This document shows, one piece after another, positions 1 to 13,400 of a DNA stretch of 64,000 bases. The stretch's first letter is position 1. Each line of letters begins with the position of its first letter. The stretch covers positions 87,097,101 to 87,161,100 of the forward strand of contig OZ007567.1 in NCBI GenBank assembly GCA_963931925.1, written 5' to 3'. The notes beneath the pieces are model-generated. The model had not been told where the DNA came from. It worked only from the letters and a program-made list of their open reading frames with translations, and did no database searches. Source of the stretch: Onchidella celtica. Lineage: Eukaryota; Mollusca; Gastropoda; Systellommatophora; Onchidiidae. Position numbers and translations under genes: made by a program.

Positions 1-373
1 TTATCATGCTTCGTTCTCACAAAAACTACAGCTGTCAGTTTGGAATCATAAGTAAGATCATTGGTTAGAGACTGACAGACTAAGGTTTTGCTGGTTAATT
101 CTTTATCAAGCGTGATAAGGCATAGCAGCGAATGTTTTCATACCGATCAATAAAAACTGAACCACGTGGACAGCGTATGTGGTCATCGTCTAGCGGCACG
201 GGTCAGTGACCCCAGATAAGATTCTCCGTGAGTAAGGTCACTGACGGGGCAGCGGGCTTTACGGGTAGCGCGCAGGGTATGGGTTAATATTGTAAATGAT
301 ATTCTCTCTGTTAAAATTATGTACTTCCTTCCATTTGCAATTTTTTTTCTAATTTTTTCTCTGTTTTATTCAG
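1..373. other. Intron of the DLEC1-like gene (no exon seen)
   Basis: Sequence upstream of the first visible splice acceptor. No coding stretch continuing the ASH protein was found. At about 195-275 a small GC-richer patch contains opposed copies of GGTCAGTGACC / GGTCACTGAC that could fold, possibly the edge of an old repeat, but no element ends could be fixed. Confidence 0.4.
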
Positions 374-3300
374 GGTCCACAACTGATGATTCAGCAACCA
401 TCGATTAACTTTGGATTGGTTCGTGTTGGCCACACAGAAAACAGAGAAATGACCATAGTTAATCTGTCTGAGATGATGGTCAACTTTACAATAGTAGATA
501 ATCCAGCTGAATCAGAAGACAGTGATACAGTGGTGAGCCACTAAATAAAATATGTTATATATTTGGCTTCATCAACATTTCTTATGGATGTGTCAGGTGC
601 CTGTTAACTCATTAAAACACCGGGTTACATAAAAGTTAACAGTAATGAATGCAAGGAGTATTCAAATGTTGGGATGTACAGAGAATGAACATTTAAGCTG
701 TGTTTTCATGTGTACGGCAACCGAAATGTAAAAAATTCATCAAATGGTAAAAAAAGAAAGAAACATTCTTTCTATTTCACTACTTGAATGGTACTTGACA
801 TTCCCGTCGCTTTTTCCGTACGTATGAAAACCCAGTTTTACTGTTCTTGCTTGTGCATTTGTATGTGAAATTTCTTGACCAATGCTGTTCATGTTACTAG
901 TGATGCTGTCATTGTCATTGTTAATGTACTATTGATGATAGTTTGCTCAGTCTAGACTTATAGGAAAGAAGAATTGTATCTAAGTTATGTCTATGTCTAT
1001 GAAATTAGTGATTTAAAAGAAAAAAAAATTCATGTGCATCAATTGCATGCTGTACTTTATCACTTATTGAACATGGAAATTAAAACATTCACAGTGACAA
1101 CATTATTTTGATAAAGTGGTTTAGTCTGTCCATCAAAACCATATGTAGCCGTAAATAGCATGCCGAGCAAATAAACAAAACAAATAAACTAGAAACTGGG
1201 AAAACTTCCTTCAATTTGCATAAAGAGAAGTTAAATTTTCACTCAGAATTTTAAAAGAAAGCTACAACATTTGATTTCCTCATAAACTGAATCAGTATTA
1301 GAGTTAGGCAAAGCTGCTCTGTTGTCCAGAGACAAAAGGCTGCTAATATGATATTGAGAAATCCCTTTTGCTACAGCATCATTAACACGAACAATGTTAT
1401 GAAAAAGGAGCTATTAATAAGTCTAATCCTTGCTTTTAGTGTCCATAATTTGAATTTTTAACTATATTGGGTCACAATTGACCATTTCTAAATGATGTGG
1501 TTAGTTTTGTCATTAGGTCGTACAGTTACAATGAAATACACTTAAAAGGTGTTTGGCTGAGGGGCTTTGAAAATACTAAGATGTGAATTTTGTGTAGTTG
1601 TGGTACAGGTGACACTGACAAATGGTTTCAATGATTTCAGGCACGCAATAACGCGACATTGGAATTGCAAGAAACATGTGGCCATTTAGGGCCTCTTCAG
1701 AATGTAAATGTCCATCTAAGCTTGGCTCCTAAATTGGCGCAGTCAGTTCGCAGGATTATCCAAGTAGAATATGACGAAGGTGAATCATGGTGAGTTTTAA
1801 AGGGATAATGGCAGTTCTTTTTTTTTTTTTTAGTACTTTTAAAAACAAATAAATTACATGTTTATTCTAAAATGAGTCCACCAAATGTTGAAATGGCCTT
1901 GATATTGTCCAAGCTGGAGAGAAATCAAAGTTGAATTTGTAGACAGTGATTGAGGTCAAATTCTGATGTGGGTGTTATAAAATTTAACCTATTTACAAAC
2001 TACAAATGAAAGAAAAAAAAAGTGTGTAAACATAAGAGAAGGAAAAATTCTACAAGGCAAAATCATAGAAACAATTTGATGGAATGGCAGGATTTCTGAG
2101 AAGACACAAAACATTTACAGAAAGGAACCCCATAAAAAAAGTTGGAGGACAAAGCATGAATAAATTAATAAATAAATGACAAAAAGTAGGATATAAAGAC
2201 AATAATGTTCCGATAAAGGCACTTGTGTATGTGGGAAAAATGTATTGCTGGGAAAAATCACATCATCTAAGCAAAACTGCTGTGGTATCTGAATACTTTA
2301 TGATGTATCTATCCCCTCAATTTAACTCCAAATATCAGTCTTGTTGTAATATCTGTATTTGACACCCAAATTGTGTGTTTCACATATGTATCAAATTAAA
2401 TTAGCACTGCAAGTCTCAGAAAAGGTAGATAAGTCCAGCACTTTAAAAAGTATGGAGGTTAAATTGTGATTGGAAAGGGAAATGTTATTTTGTGAATGAA
2501 GATTATTTTAGATTCATAGAATATTAACGTTCAGAGTGATGGCCTGAGGGTGTGATAAAAAAGTTGAGCATGTAGTCATCAAATACATTGAAAAGGTGTT
2601 CATAAAAGCAGTTTGGTGAAGGAAAAAACTGAAAGACTGGCAGTGGAATCATGGGAATGATTTGTGTTTCAGTTGCATTGGAGTGTATGGAGAGGCTCAG
2701 AACCCAGTGGTCTGCCTATTGGAATGTGAGAAGTTCTTACCAGAGGTTTACCTAGGTGTTCCCGTTGTTTTCAATGCCGTGCTTCACAATCAGACTCTCT
2801 TGCCCACCACATTCAAATGGGGAAAGGTTAGTACAATGTATTAATGAATATTCCAAAATCAATATCAGCCTCAGGTTTAGATTCCTTTGCACAGTTATCT
2901 ACTGCCAAAGGGTATAGATAATTAGCTTTGGATTTATGATGTGGCATTGATGTATTCAGTTATGGCACAGGAATTGTTAATCATAATTTTCTCAAGCAGC
3001 AGTTCAGTTTTTCACACCAAAAAAAAAATCCTGTAAAAAGAAAAAAAACAACAGTTGTGAGCTGTGACCTGATTGTGGTGTCCAAATTCAGAGTAGAAAT
3101 CTTGTACTCTTGCCTTCATTTTGGTCCCCCCTTCTACAGCATAGTGGAGCTGTTGTTAAATGAAATTCCTTGAGGTTTGATGAATTCATTCACATGATAT
3201 TATTTATTTACCTACATATTATTGTTCAGGTTCGGTAAGCTACTTGTGCCATTTATACAGCCAAATGAGATTTATAAAATCCTGATTATTATTATTACAG

Positions 3301-6300
3301 ATACTTGTTCACATGACCATGTTATGCCTAGGTTTGTGCACTGTGTTTCAGTGTGGGTCCTGAACCTGCTACAGGGTATGAGATAATGAGATTAAGCAGT
3401 GGTCTTATTTCAAAGTCTACTCATATTATTTTTAACTCTCTTGGTTTGTTCTCTGTAGTTGTGGTGTAATTTGCTATCATGTCTGATGCAAGTCTGCATT
3501 TTCCTTTTTCAACACAGAGTTGGTCCTTAGAAAAGGAGATTGATTTGACATTACAGTCAGATTCAGAAAAATGAGAAAGGGGTGTACTTAAGAACTATTT
3601 CATAAAGGGCACAGTGGCATTTTGTTTAGAGTGCTGTGGAGGTATTTTTGATTAAATGATATATTTAATGTTTTGTTTACTGCCTCCTAGGCTGACGGCT
3701 CTCAGAGTGAGGACTGCAGAATTGAAATTCATGAAGAGAGTGGATCTATCCTCAGCTGGGAACAAAAGTCCATTTCTATTTCTTTTACACCTCTGAAGGA
3801 TGTAAGTTACTAGATTGTCATGCTAGATTGGAGGAAGATGAAAATGGTGCTTGTATTAGTGAAAACTTTCCACCACTTGTTTAGGTTTCTTAATGTGTAG
3901 AGAAGGACAACAAAATAAGCCTTGGAAAAGAACAGAAACATGTTCACTTTCATGCTATTGCAATGCCAAAGGCACCCAAAAAATGTTGCAGTTTTGTTGC
4001 ACATATATTTTCATTCTTTTATTCTTATAAAACTCTAGCACAATCTATTGCCATGGTTGTTATTCGCAACCAGGAACTGTGATTAGATGTGATAAAGAGA
4101 GGCAGAGACAGAAATTGATGGAAGAACACAGAAAACAAGAGAAATAAGAGCATGATTGATAGAATATCAAAGTAAAGATTTTTTTCTATAATTGTTGAAG
4201 AATACTGATTTAGTGTAAGCCTCTTTTAAAAGGATGGATGATTTCTGATCAAGATCATTTCTTAATCTATGCTTCATGACTAATTTGCTTCTTTCAAAAC
4301 AGATGTCTTATTCTGAAGTCAGAATACCATGTCAGATAGATGGTCAGGCAGAGGAGGTCTACCTCAATATCAGCTGTGAGGTGAAAACTTTGGCTGTTAA
4401 ATATAAAACATCAACTGACAGTAATCTTTTAACGTGAGTGAAATTATTCATTTTGAACAGTTTCTTTGATGCTGAGGAGTGCTCATTTTTATTGTTCAAT
4501 GATAAATGGGGGCTTGTCATTAATCAGGTGCAGCTGGTGAATGTTATTAATGAAGTGACTGAATGTAACTGTGGAATTTTCTGACATTTAAGTAAAGCAG
4601 TTCCTGAATTGATGATGGCCTTACTTCTAAAGTCATTGCACTACTATCTTTACAATGTCAAAATGGCCTAAAAATAACAAAGTTGTATGTTGTAAAACCC
4701 TGGGTTGGAAACAAACAATAAAGGAACATTACAATAAAAAGCAAAAGAACAGAAACGAAAAGGGAAAAAAAATACAGGCACCTGGCCACAAAAGATCTTC
4801 TTCAGGAAAATAAAAATTGAAACAGCATCAACGAAAACCTTTTAAAAATTTCTGAGAAGTGGACAGTTGTCTGTTGAGAGTCCTTGGTGTTTTGGTATTA
4901 AGCTGTTTTTAGAGATAATTAGTCAATATCTTAAACTATGTCAAATACCCTAAGGGCAGTCTGAGTGTTTGACACTTTTATATATTCATAAAGCTGTCAG
5001 TCCATAGTTTCCACCTATGAATTCATCCATCCATGTAATCAGCCATCCACAAATCAATAATCATACTATCCGACCTTTTATCCATCCAGCTGTCCATATC
5101 AGTCATCCATAAATCAGTATTCATGCTGTCTGACCAGTTATCCATCCGGCCATCCATATTAATCATCCATGAATCAGTAATCATACTATCCGACCACTTA
5201 TCAATCCAGGTGTCTGTATCAGTCATCCATAAATCAGTATAATCATACCATCTGACCACTTATTTATCTGGATGTCCATTTCCATCAATCCATTATTGTC
5301 CCTCACAATTTTTTCAGGGACAGTCTGGAGCTTGACTTTGGGGACAATGTAAACCTGGGTGAAACTGTAAAGCGCTACGTCCACATCTGTAATCAGACTG
5401 CTATCATAGCACCATACACAGTGACAGTGGCAAAGTTTATGGCACCAGTTCCTTCTCCGCCAGATAATACTGATGTCAGCACAGCACGCAGGTAAAATTG
5501 CCATTTCTTCTCAACATATTATTGGAAGCAGCAGTTAACATATAGGCCCATTGCGCATTTTTGTTGTAAGGACCGACGCATAACCACGATGACAGTAGCA
5601 TTGATTTTGATTCGTTAGCTGATTTGCACTGCGAGCACTTGAGGCATCATGAACCAACCGGCAGGGAGCTAAAATTAGTTCACTACAGTAAACAATGGCA
5701 CGTGTGTACATGCACATGGGAGACGTTCGGTCAAATCTTTCACTTCCTTTCCCTTGTTTATACGGACGGTAGGGAATCTGACCAGCTTGGATCCATCCTT
5801 TCCACCCCTATCATAACTGTCAACTGCAATGCAACCAGCAGGTATTTTAACTGCTTGGACATATCTTGAAGTTACACTCATCAGCTGATCCACCGGCCAT
5901 CTTGGGTGTCGGAAGAACAAAACAAAAACACCCTGTGACATCATTCGCAATGGGCCTATTAGCTCTCTGCTTGGGTTTCATGAATCATGAAAACTCTACC
6001 ACATTCATTGTTTTCAAATTTCAAAGACAGTGATTTAAAAGGAAACAAATTATGAAATAAAGGCATTTCCTGTTGCTTCCAAGTGATGGGATTTGCCTTT
6101 GTTTCATAATAATTATCTAAAGATAATAAAGGATAAATTACCTGCTGACACAAAGAAATTCACAAAAAAATGTTGATTTTACTTTTACTTTAATAGGAAT
6201 GTATCAAAGCTGGAAAAATCAACATTTGTTATGCCACTAACATTATTAAATTGTAATTTCTTTATCATAATCTTGAAAACAAATGAAAGTGTGTAAAATT

Positions 6301-9300
6301 AGAAAAAGAGTTCATTCGCATTTTTGCAAGATTGCATGCAGCTGATGGCTGCAGAAACTCTATAGTCTGTCACAGTCATATATTAAAATATGAGCTGAGA
6401 ATGAAGAGCATGTAAAGATGTAATAACACTGTTCCAATCACTGGAAGTGCTTTGAATTGCAATTTTGTCAACTATTACTTCCCTGTTTTCAGTCAAAGAC
6501 GAAATCTTCTGAGTAGGACTCCAAATATTGCTGATCCTCTGAGCAAGACACCTTCAAAAATGGTGCAAGGTAAGGAAAATGTGGAATAGGAGACAAGGAA
6601 ACAGCGATTATAAAAAATGCTTTGAACTGAACTAATAATTCAGTAATTAATATGTAATGCTGCAATATGAAGAAAACAGTGAAACTGTCTATTTGTCTAA
6701 CCTATCAAGTACTTATCAGCACATAAACTGTTCACTGCTATGAACTTCATATTTGTACCTTTTTAGTCACTATATTGACTGGTCAGTTTGATTTCATATA
6801 CGTGTACTAAATTTTGGAATTCAAAGACAAAAATATGTTAAGGTAGGCATGTAGAAGATAAGTTTAAATGAGGATCCATTTTTATTATAGGAAGATCTTT
6901 CTCATACCATAAAACAAAGATAAGTTTTTTAATATTGGCATTATGTTGTCATAATTTACAGTAGATATATTTACTGTGGCAGAGGTCTGTGGTAGCTTTT
7001 GTGATGAAATGTAAGAGGTTAAAGTGTGTATGAGGCAACATATTGTTTCAAAGTAGAACATCAACAAATCGTGATGGCATTCACAGTTTTTAAGACAAAA
7101 AATAGACCTGACCTGGTCTATTAATCCCTGTTGAAGACCTTTAATCAGTGATTGCTCATTTAGATTTTCTTAAAGAGCTCTGTAGAAATTTGCGATACTT
7201 CAAAGTTCTCATCATGAAGCTCATTTCTGATAATTCACAGAACAGAACAAGTTTATTCTCCATGAGAAAAGAGGAGCTGCATTTTTGTTGCATCCAGCAT
7301 CTGGCCAACTGCAGCCTTTTGGTGAACAAATCATTGAGATCACTGCATACAGTGACATGTGGGGGACTTACCAGGATAAACTCATCTTCAAGGTAGACTG
7401 AGACTGGAATCTCATTGTCTGAAAATTGAATAACAAATTGGTGACACTGACAGTGATGTGAAGAATGAAAGATGCTTTGCCATTCTTTTTGCAGTGGTGC
7501 GACATCTGAAGCATTTCTGTGCTTGAAAAATTTGATGGGGGACCAAAAGAAAGTAAGAAACAACTGGTTTGGTGTTAAGGTTTATCTATGTGCACCTTGA
7601 AAATCAAATTCTGTCAAAAACGTACCTAGCTAGCTCACAGTGCTGAGAACCAGGTCGTTTAGTTTGGCCACCCTACTGGGTCATCGCGACCGGGGTCAGC
7701 GATGGGTCACTACACCTGCAGTGGGCAACACTTTGCGTGGGCGAATTATATCAAATTGGTTGTTATGATTTATCGCCTTACATGGTAACCGGGGGCCATC
7801 AGAATAACCATCTTGGCGCACAAGAGATGTAAGGCTTTGAATATTGCGGTGTGGAAAGTAGAAGAAGATAGCTTTTATAGTTTTGTAATGGCAAATAGGG
7901 AAAGACTTTACATTATTGCTGAAGAAGATTTAATACCTACTCACTTTAAAATTACATAAAAACAAAAAGTGCTCTACACAAGGCACCAAAATTACGTCAA
8001 ATGGAGGACAAGACATGTGTTTGTGTCCTGACAAAAAGGCATTGTTGTTGGAAGAATAGTAATCTACATACAGAAGATTTATTTTACACCTGTACTCAGC
8101 AGTTTCAAAATTTACCTCCCAAAACAAGCCGCATATTACACATTGTCTTCAAAATACAGCATGATTAACTCTTTCCCTACCGCGAGCCGCATTTTGCGGC
8201 TCAAGGGAAATCCTGATTCCTACTGCAAGCCGCAAAATGCGGCTCATGAAATTCATGTTCAATTGCAATTCAGTGTTTACGAAACACAATTTTTGTGAAT
8301 ACAATTCACTGTAGTACATTCAAACCGTAATATTTTGAATCTATATTCATTTTCACACAATTTCATATTTTTCGGTTGTCTTTTGAGGGAACAAAATGGT
8401 GGCTCAAATATAGCTTGGTCCAACCATGGAATACTGCCCAAAATGTGTGGTGGGGAAAGAGTTAAAATATTATCATATGTACAATAATGTGTGTAGGCAC
8501 CATTTTCAAGTTGTTTTACGACTGGCGTGGTCAATCCTCGGCGATGCCACAATTTGAAGCATATGCGAGATCAAAACGTGCCTGAGTTTCTCCAGCCTGT
8601 CAGTGATTCCTTGTGCGCATGTTTCTTGCTTTGCTGGTGACTGGTGGGTACTCTCTGTCTCTTGCTCTCCTGGTAGTGCCGGGCCAAAACCATGTTGTTT
8701 TTTGAATGGAATTCAGTCATGTCTTAATGTATGTTGCTTTGGAATGACTTTATTTTGAAAATGCCTTCCCTACAATGTCATCTAGGTGTCTGTCGCTGCC
8801 TAAATTACAGGAGTCAATACTTTCATAACATGTGCACTATGTACAACAACATTATAAATTTGACTACATGATGTGATTGCGCTGGCCGCTGATTCATTTG
8901 TGGCTGTGCTTATGTCAGTAGTATTATTGACTGAATTTGTGTCAAGGCTGAGACTAGTGCTGGGCAATGCTAGGTGTTGAATGTTTCATACAACCTTCAA
9001 ACTGATACAAAACTACACTGGTTGACTATTTAATCACTATCAAAAGAACACCAAATCAGTCCGCCTTGACTTGCTAGCTCTTGCAGTTTCTTTACTGATG
9101 TAGAGTATAAGCGTTGTCGGTTATTCTTAACAAGCACTTACGAAGGATAAACTTTATATGTCTGTCATTGAATTGTCACTGATGTCAATTCCATAGATTA
9201 ATAATATGTCACCCGCCACAGATTCACAAGTCTTTGGCTTCCTTTTGAATTGTTTCTGTTTTTTATCACATTTTTCATTCCATAAATTCTACAAAGTTTG

Positions 9301-10451
9301 TCGAGTGCAGGAATGTGTCTTTTGCGTGTATGGGCCATAGTGTATTTGATATAGAATTAAATGCATCAGCATACACCAGCAATAGGATGTAAACTGATAT
9401 TGTCCAGCAACGAGAGATCCAACAATCAAGAAATTTTCAGGTATGAAACGGGAAAAGGTCTGCAATACACAAAAACCAAAACTCATGGCAATCAATACAG
9501 TCATTTTGAAGCAATCAGGCAAGAAATATGCCACTTAAAAATTCATTTTTATTGAATTTGGGCACATTATAAACACCAAATATCATGAAAACAAAACATC
9601 GCATGGACATTGGATTTTCACAGGCTGAGAGAAGAGAAGTTGTGTGTTTGTATTTCAGTGGCATTTTTGGTGCTTGTAGTGAAGAAATCAGAGTTAATTG
9701 AGTCATAAAGACACCCATGTCAACATTAGCGGTGCACTTGTAACCGATGCCGCAGGCCATGGCCCGTGACATGGGCGTAACCCTGATCAGGTGCAGTCAG
9801 CGTGCATGACCTAAGTAATTGGCTTGGTTTTGAGTGGAATTCAGCATTGTGAGCTTATAAGGCAAATAAATGTTAAAGGAAGACTGTGTTAGATTAAGAA
9901 TGACATTGCACTATGCCTTACCTGTTATGATTCTTCAAACACATTTTTTCTTTGGCAATGCTTCAGTAGGGACAGTTTCTGAATGAAGATGAATGGAAAA
10001 AATACTGCTGAATGGTAAACACAAGTCAGTATTTTCTCTAACTGGCTTCACCTGGAAACTGACCTTACCAACGCACTTCCCTTTGCTTTTGCACCCTTTT
10101 AACCCTTTGCAGACAGGGCTATTTTGGATGTAAACCCATCAAGAAACTCAGGGATTTACACGACAAAAATTGATATTGCGTTTACAACTTCAGAAAGACC
10201 TGCCATTGATATCCGTAGATTTTATGAAGCAACATTCTGATTGGCTAGGCCATGACAGGTCCCATCAGAAATGCTTTCTATGCTGATAATCAGTCCATCT
10301 GTCTTTTTCAGTGTGCTACAGCCAGGCTGATGATTGGCCCCATTGTCTTTTTCAGATCATTAAATGAATGACTAATAATTGGGCTGATTATTGGCCTCAT
10401 GGTCTTTTAAGGATTAATAAATGAATGACAAATGTGGATTTTGCCAGAAAC

Positions 10452-10491
<40 letters not shown>

Positions 10492-13400
10492 GAAATAGAA
10501 AGTTGCAGAACCATTCTATTTATGATATGAAGGATCACCAAGAACAAATTTCTTTCAGTGTAACACTATTTCAATTTGAACTTCCTTTGTTGTAAGGAAA
10601 CAGCTCTAGTTTGAATATTTCATGTGTGTGATATTATGAGACAAAAATCTCATTCCACAGGTGGGTAGTCTTGAAGATGTTGAAATCCCCATGACTATGA
10701 AAGTTGATGGCTGCCCACTGACTTTCCAGATGACCTCTGGACACCCAGAACAGAAACCTTTAGTCAGGTAAGGTAATTCAGTGATGTGTATTTGACAGCT
10801 TCTTTTTCAGTATCAAGGTTATGTCCCTTCTTGTTTAACTGTGTCTGACATCTGTTCTTTTATTTTGTACTGTAGTGTTTTTATCTATTATCATAGTGCA
10901 TGAAAGGTCTCCAAGAGAACAGTTAAAGCACAATAATGTAGCACAGACTAACTAGAGAATAGTTTTGTGCATGATAAAATATTTTGTGAGCTGCAAGGTA
11001 GGTGTTTCATATAAACGTAAAAATTAGAAAGATGCTACATGTAATTTTTACAGTGAGTTTGGATGTGCTCTCATCCATGCAGTTGCTATGATAGCTATTT
11101 TTTTTGCAAGTTTTTATTTGCTGCAAGTCTTTATTTCTGGCATGTAAGCAACTCTCTTTTCAGGTAGCGTCATAGCATATAGTTTCTTCCCACTGCACTA
11201 TGCCAGATAGTTAATTACTTTCCTGTGGTTTTTTTTTTGGACAACTAATGACTTGCATTCTATTCAGCTTTCACAAGTCACTGTGCTTTGCAAACAGAGA
11301 TTCTTCCTTTACTGGTGTTTGATTTAATATATCATTAAATTTCATCAGGGATTTTTAAAATCATTACTGTGTACTTCTTTCTTGCCTCATACTGTTTTCG
11401 ATGCCACAATGTGTTAGGTGTACTCTGAGCAAGTATTTCAGGATTGAAGATGCTGTAGAATAATTTGGCTTCTTTATTAGAATGAACATGAGAGTTTGCT
11501 CTTAGGTTCATTTATTCTTTTTTTTCCCCCTTAGGTTTGGCTCTCATGTTTCTGGTGGTAATCCAGTGAACCGAAGATTAAAGATTAACAATTCTAGCCC
11601 GTTCGGTAAGATGTAACAAAAATACAACATGTGTTTTGCAGAACTAGTGAAGATTGTTAACTTCTGGCTAACTGGGTAAAAATCATAGGCTTGAAGGACA
11701 TAGAGATTGGTTGTAATAAGATTTAGTTTGCCTCTGCATCTTTTCCCAGTTCAAATATTAACAGCCACTAGCCTGAGTTAGATCTCACAGTCCTGCATTT
11801 CTAATATTTTATGTGCAAGAAACACATATAGGAGTCAAATGATCAAATTTGCTCCCTATTCAAGAGCATTGACTGACTCACTTCCAACCAGCTTTCTTTA
11901 TAAAAGCTGCGGTCTTCACTCTGTCTACTCTAAAAGTTAATGATCATTTGATAAGACACCGGCCGTGTATGTTAAAAAAATTGCAATGTTTGGAAATGAA
12001 AAGAAAAAAAAAGATTTCTCTGTATGATTTTCAAACTGAAGTAGATGTTTTTTGTGCGAAATGCTCAGGTGGCTGACAGAACTGAATTAGTTAAGTCTGG
12101 AATGTATAAAATGTTCAACTTCCTTAAGTTAGGTCATAACTCTGATTATTATTGATTACTGTGTTTTGTCTGAATATGTACAGAAATACGAGTTGACTGG
12201 CAGGTGTATGAAAATGCCAAAGACTGCAAGAAAGTGGTTGACTTTGTCTGTTGTTATGGCAGAGCCTTCCCTCCGCGAGACAGCCAGGGCAAGGAGATTG
12301 TTGCAAGCAGTTCTCCACCAGGTGAGTGTTGGCTCATACTTATTATCATCCACTTCTTCTATGGCATCATTTTAGTGATGACTAATTGTTCATTTTTGTA
12401 AGGCTTTAACCCTTTAGGCCCTGCCCCCATTTCTGCCGTTGGGAAAATTCTGATTTTACGAGAACTTGTTCATTGGGGCATAAGGAAAGGGCTTTCATGA
12501 TCATTTGGTTGATTAAATGTATATACAGTAGAAATTACAAAAAAGTAACTCTTTTTGCCTTGAGCTCTTGTGGGACTGAGTGGAATGATAAATTTCTACG
12601 TGTCACTGGTGATACATGGGGTCTAGAGGGTTGGGGACTGTGGTCTAATCACACAGCCAAATAGAGAAAATATTGGGTTTGGTTCACTGGTCAGCTGTGG
12701 TTTACTATGTAAAATACTACTGTCCCAACGGCCTTTTTTAATTTGTATGACTGGAATTGAAGGTATCTGAAGTTCCATTCCATTAAGGCAAGAGCTCAGT
12801 GTTACACTAGTTTCTTAGGGACCTGATATGTTAAGCATTTGCTGTTCACGAGGGCGTAGATAATTGTGGGGTTCTTTGATGGACACCGTGATCATGATTG
12901 GTGAAGAATTTACCCAGCATCTGCCAGATTTGGTAATGTCACAATTAGTGCAATAACATTCAATCAAACAGGGACACGGTGATCTAGAGCCTCTTATGCT
13001 GAAGGTATCGGGTTCAAATCCTGGTCGGTGCAGGCATGTTGGAATTTTGGAATTTTTTCTAATATTTTCCCGTCCCTGATCCTATGGGAGGTAGGGTTGA
13101 GCATCTAGTCTTCTCGGATAAGGACAAAAAACTCGGAGGGCCCATGTGCATTTTGCGCACAATAAAGATACCTTGGCAGTTGGAAATCGAAAAGGCAAAT
13201 TTCCCAAATGGGATTAAAGAAGTATACAAAATACAAAATACAAAAAAAATTTCAAGAGAAGATGACATAAAATTCTATATTACAGGGATGTCATGCATTA
13301 CTAGCCATATTTAAAACATAACAACACCATTCACCATTCCCTAAAACCGTAGCTATTGGTTCTGGCTACTTTTCAGGAGAAGCAGAAAACTGTTTTTTTT

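Larger units (their letters stand above)
6570..10660. other. Long intron or introns of the DLEC1-like gene
   Basis: A 4.1-kb gap between exons whose phases do not match (one base is left over on the 5' side and a phase-0 start is needed on the 3' side). This suggests one or more short exons of length 2 mod 3 that I could not place. It holds a piggyBac-type MITE (8169-8461), an imperfect 57-bp tandem duplication and a TA microsatellite. GC-richer patches at about 7640-7840 and 9730-9800 may be old repeats, but no ends were found. Confidence 0.5.

Noticed and set aside
5023-5504. Minus-strand repetitive frames opposite the DLEC1-like exon
   Set aside because: A product of the 60-bp minisatellite and of antisense reading of a real exon.
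7156-7563. 135-residue minus-strand frame in an intron
   Set aside because: No recognisable motif, no supporting splice or poly(A) signals. It may be a decayed repeat but gives no evidence of a gene.
12406-12640. TTAACCCTTTAGGCC start suggesting a third TTAA MITE
   Set aside because: The right end (GTCTAGAGGGTT) is too diverged and lacks TTAA. Another lone TTAACCCTTTGC at 10099 has no partner end.
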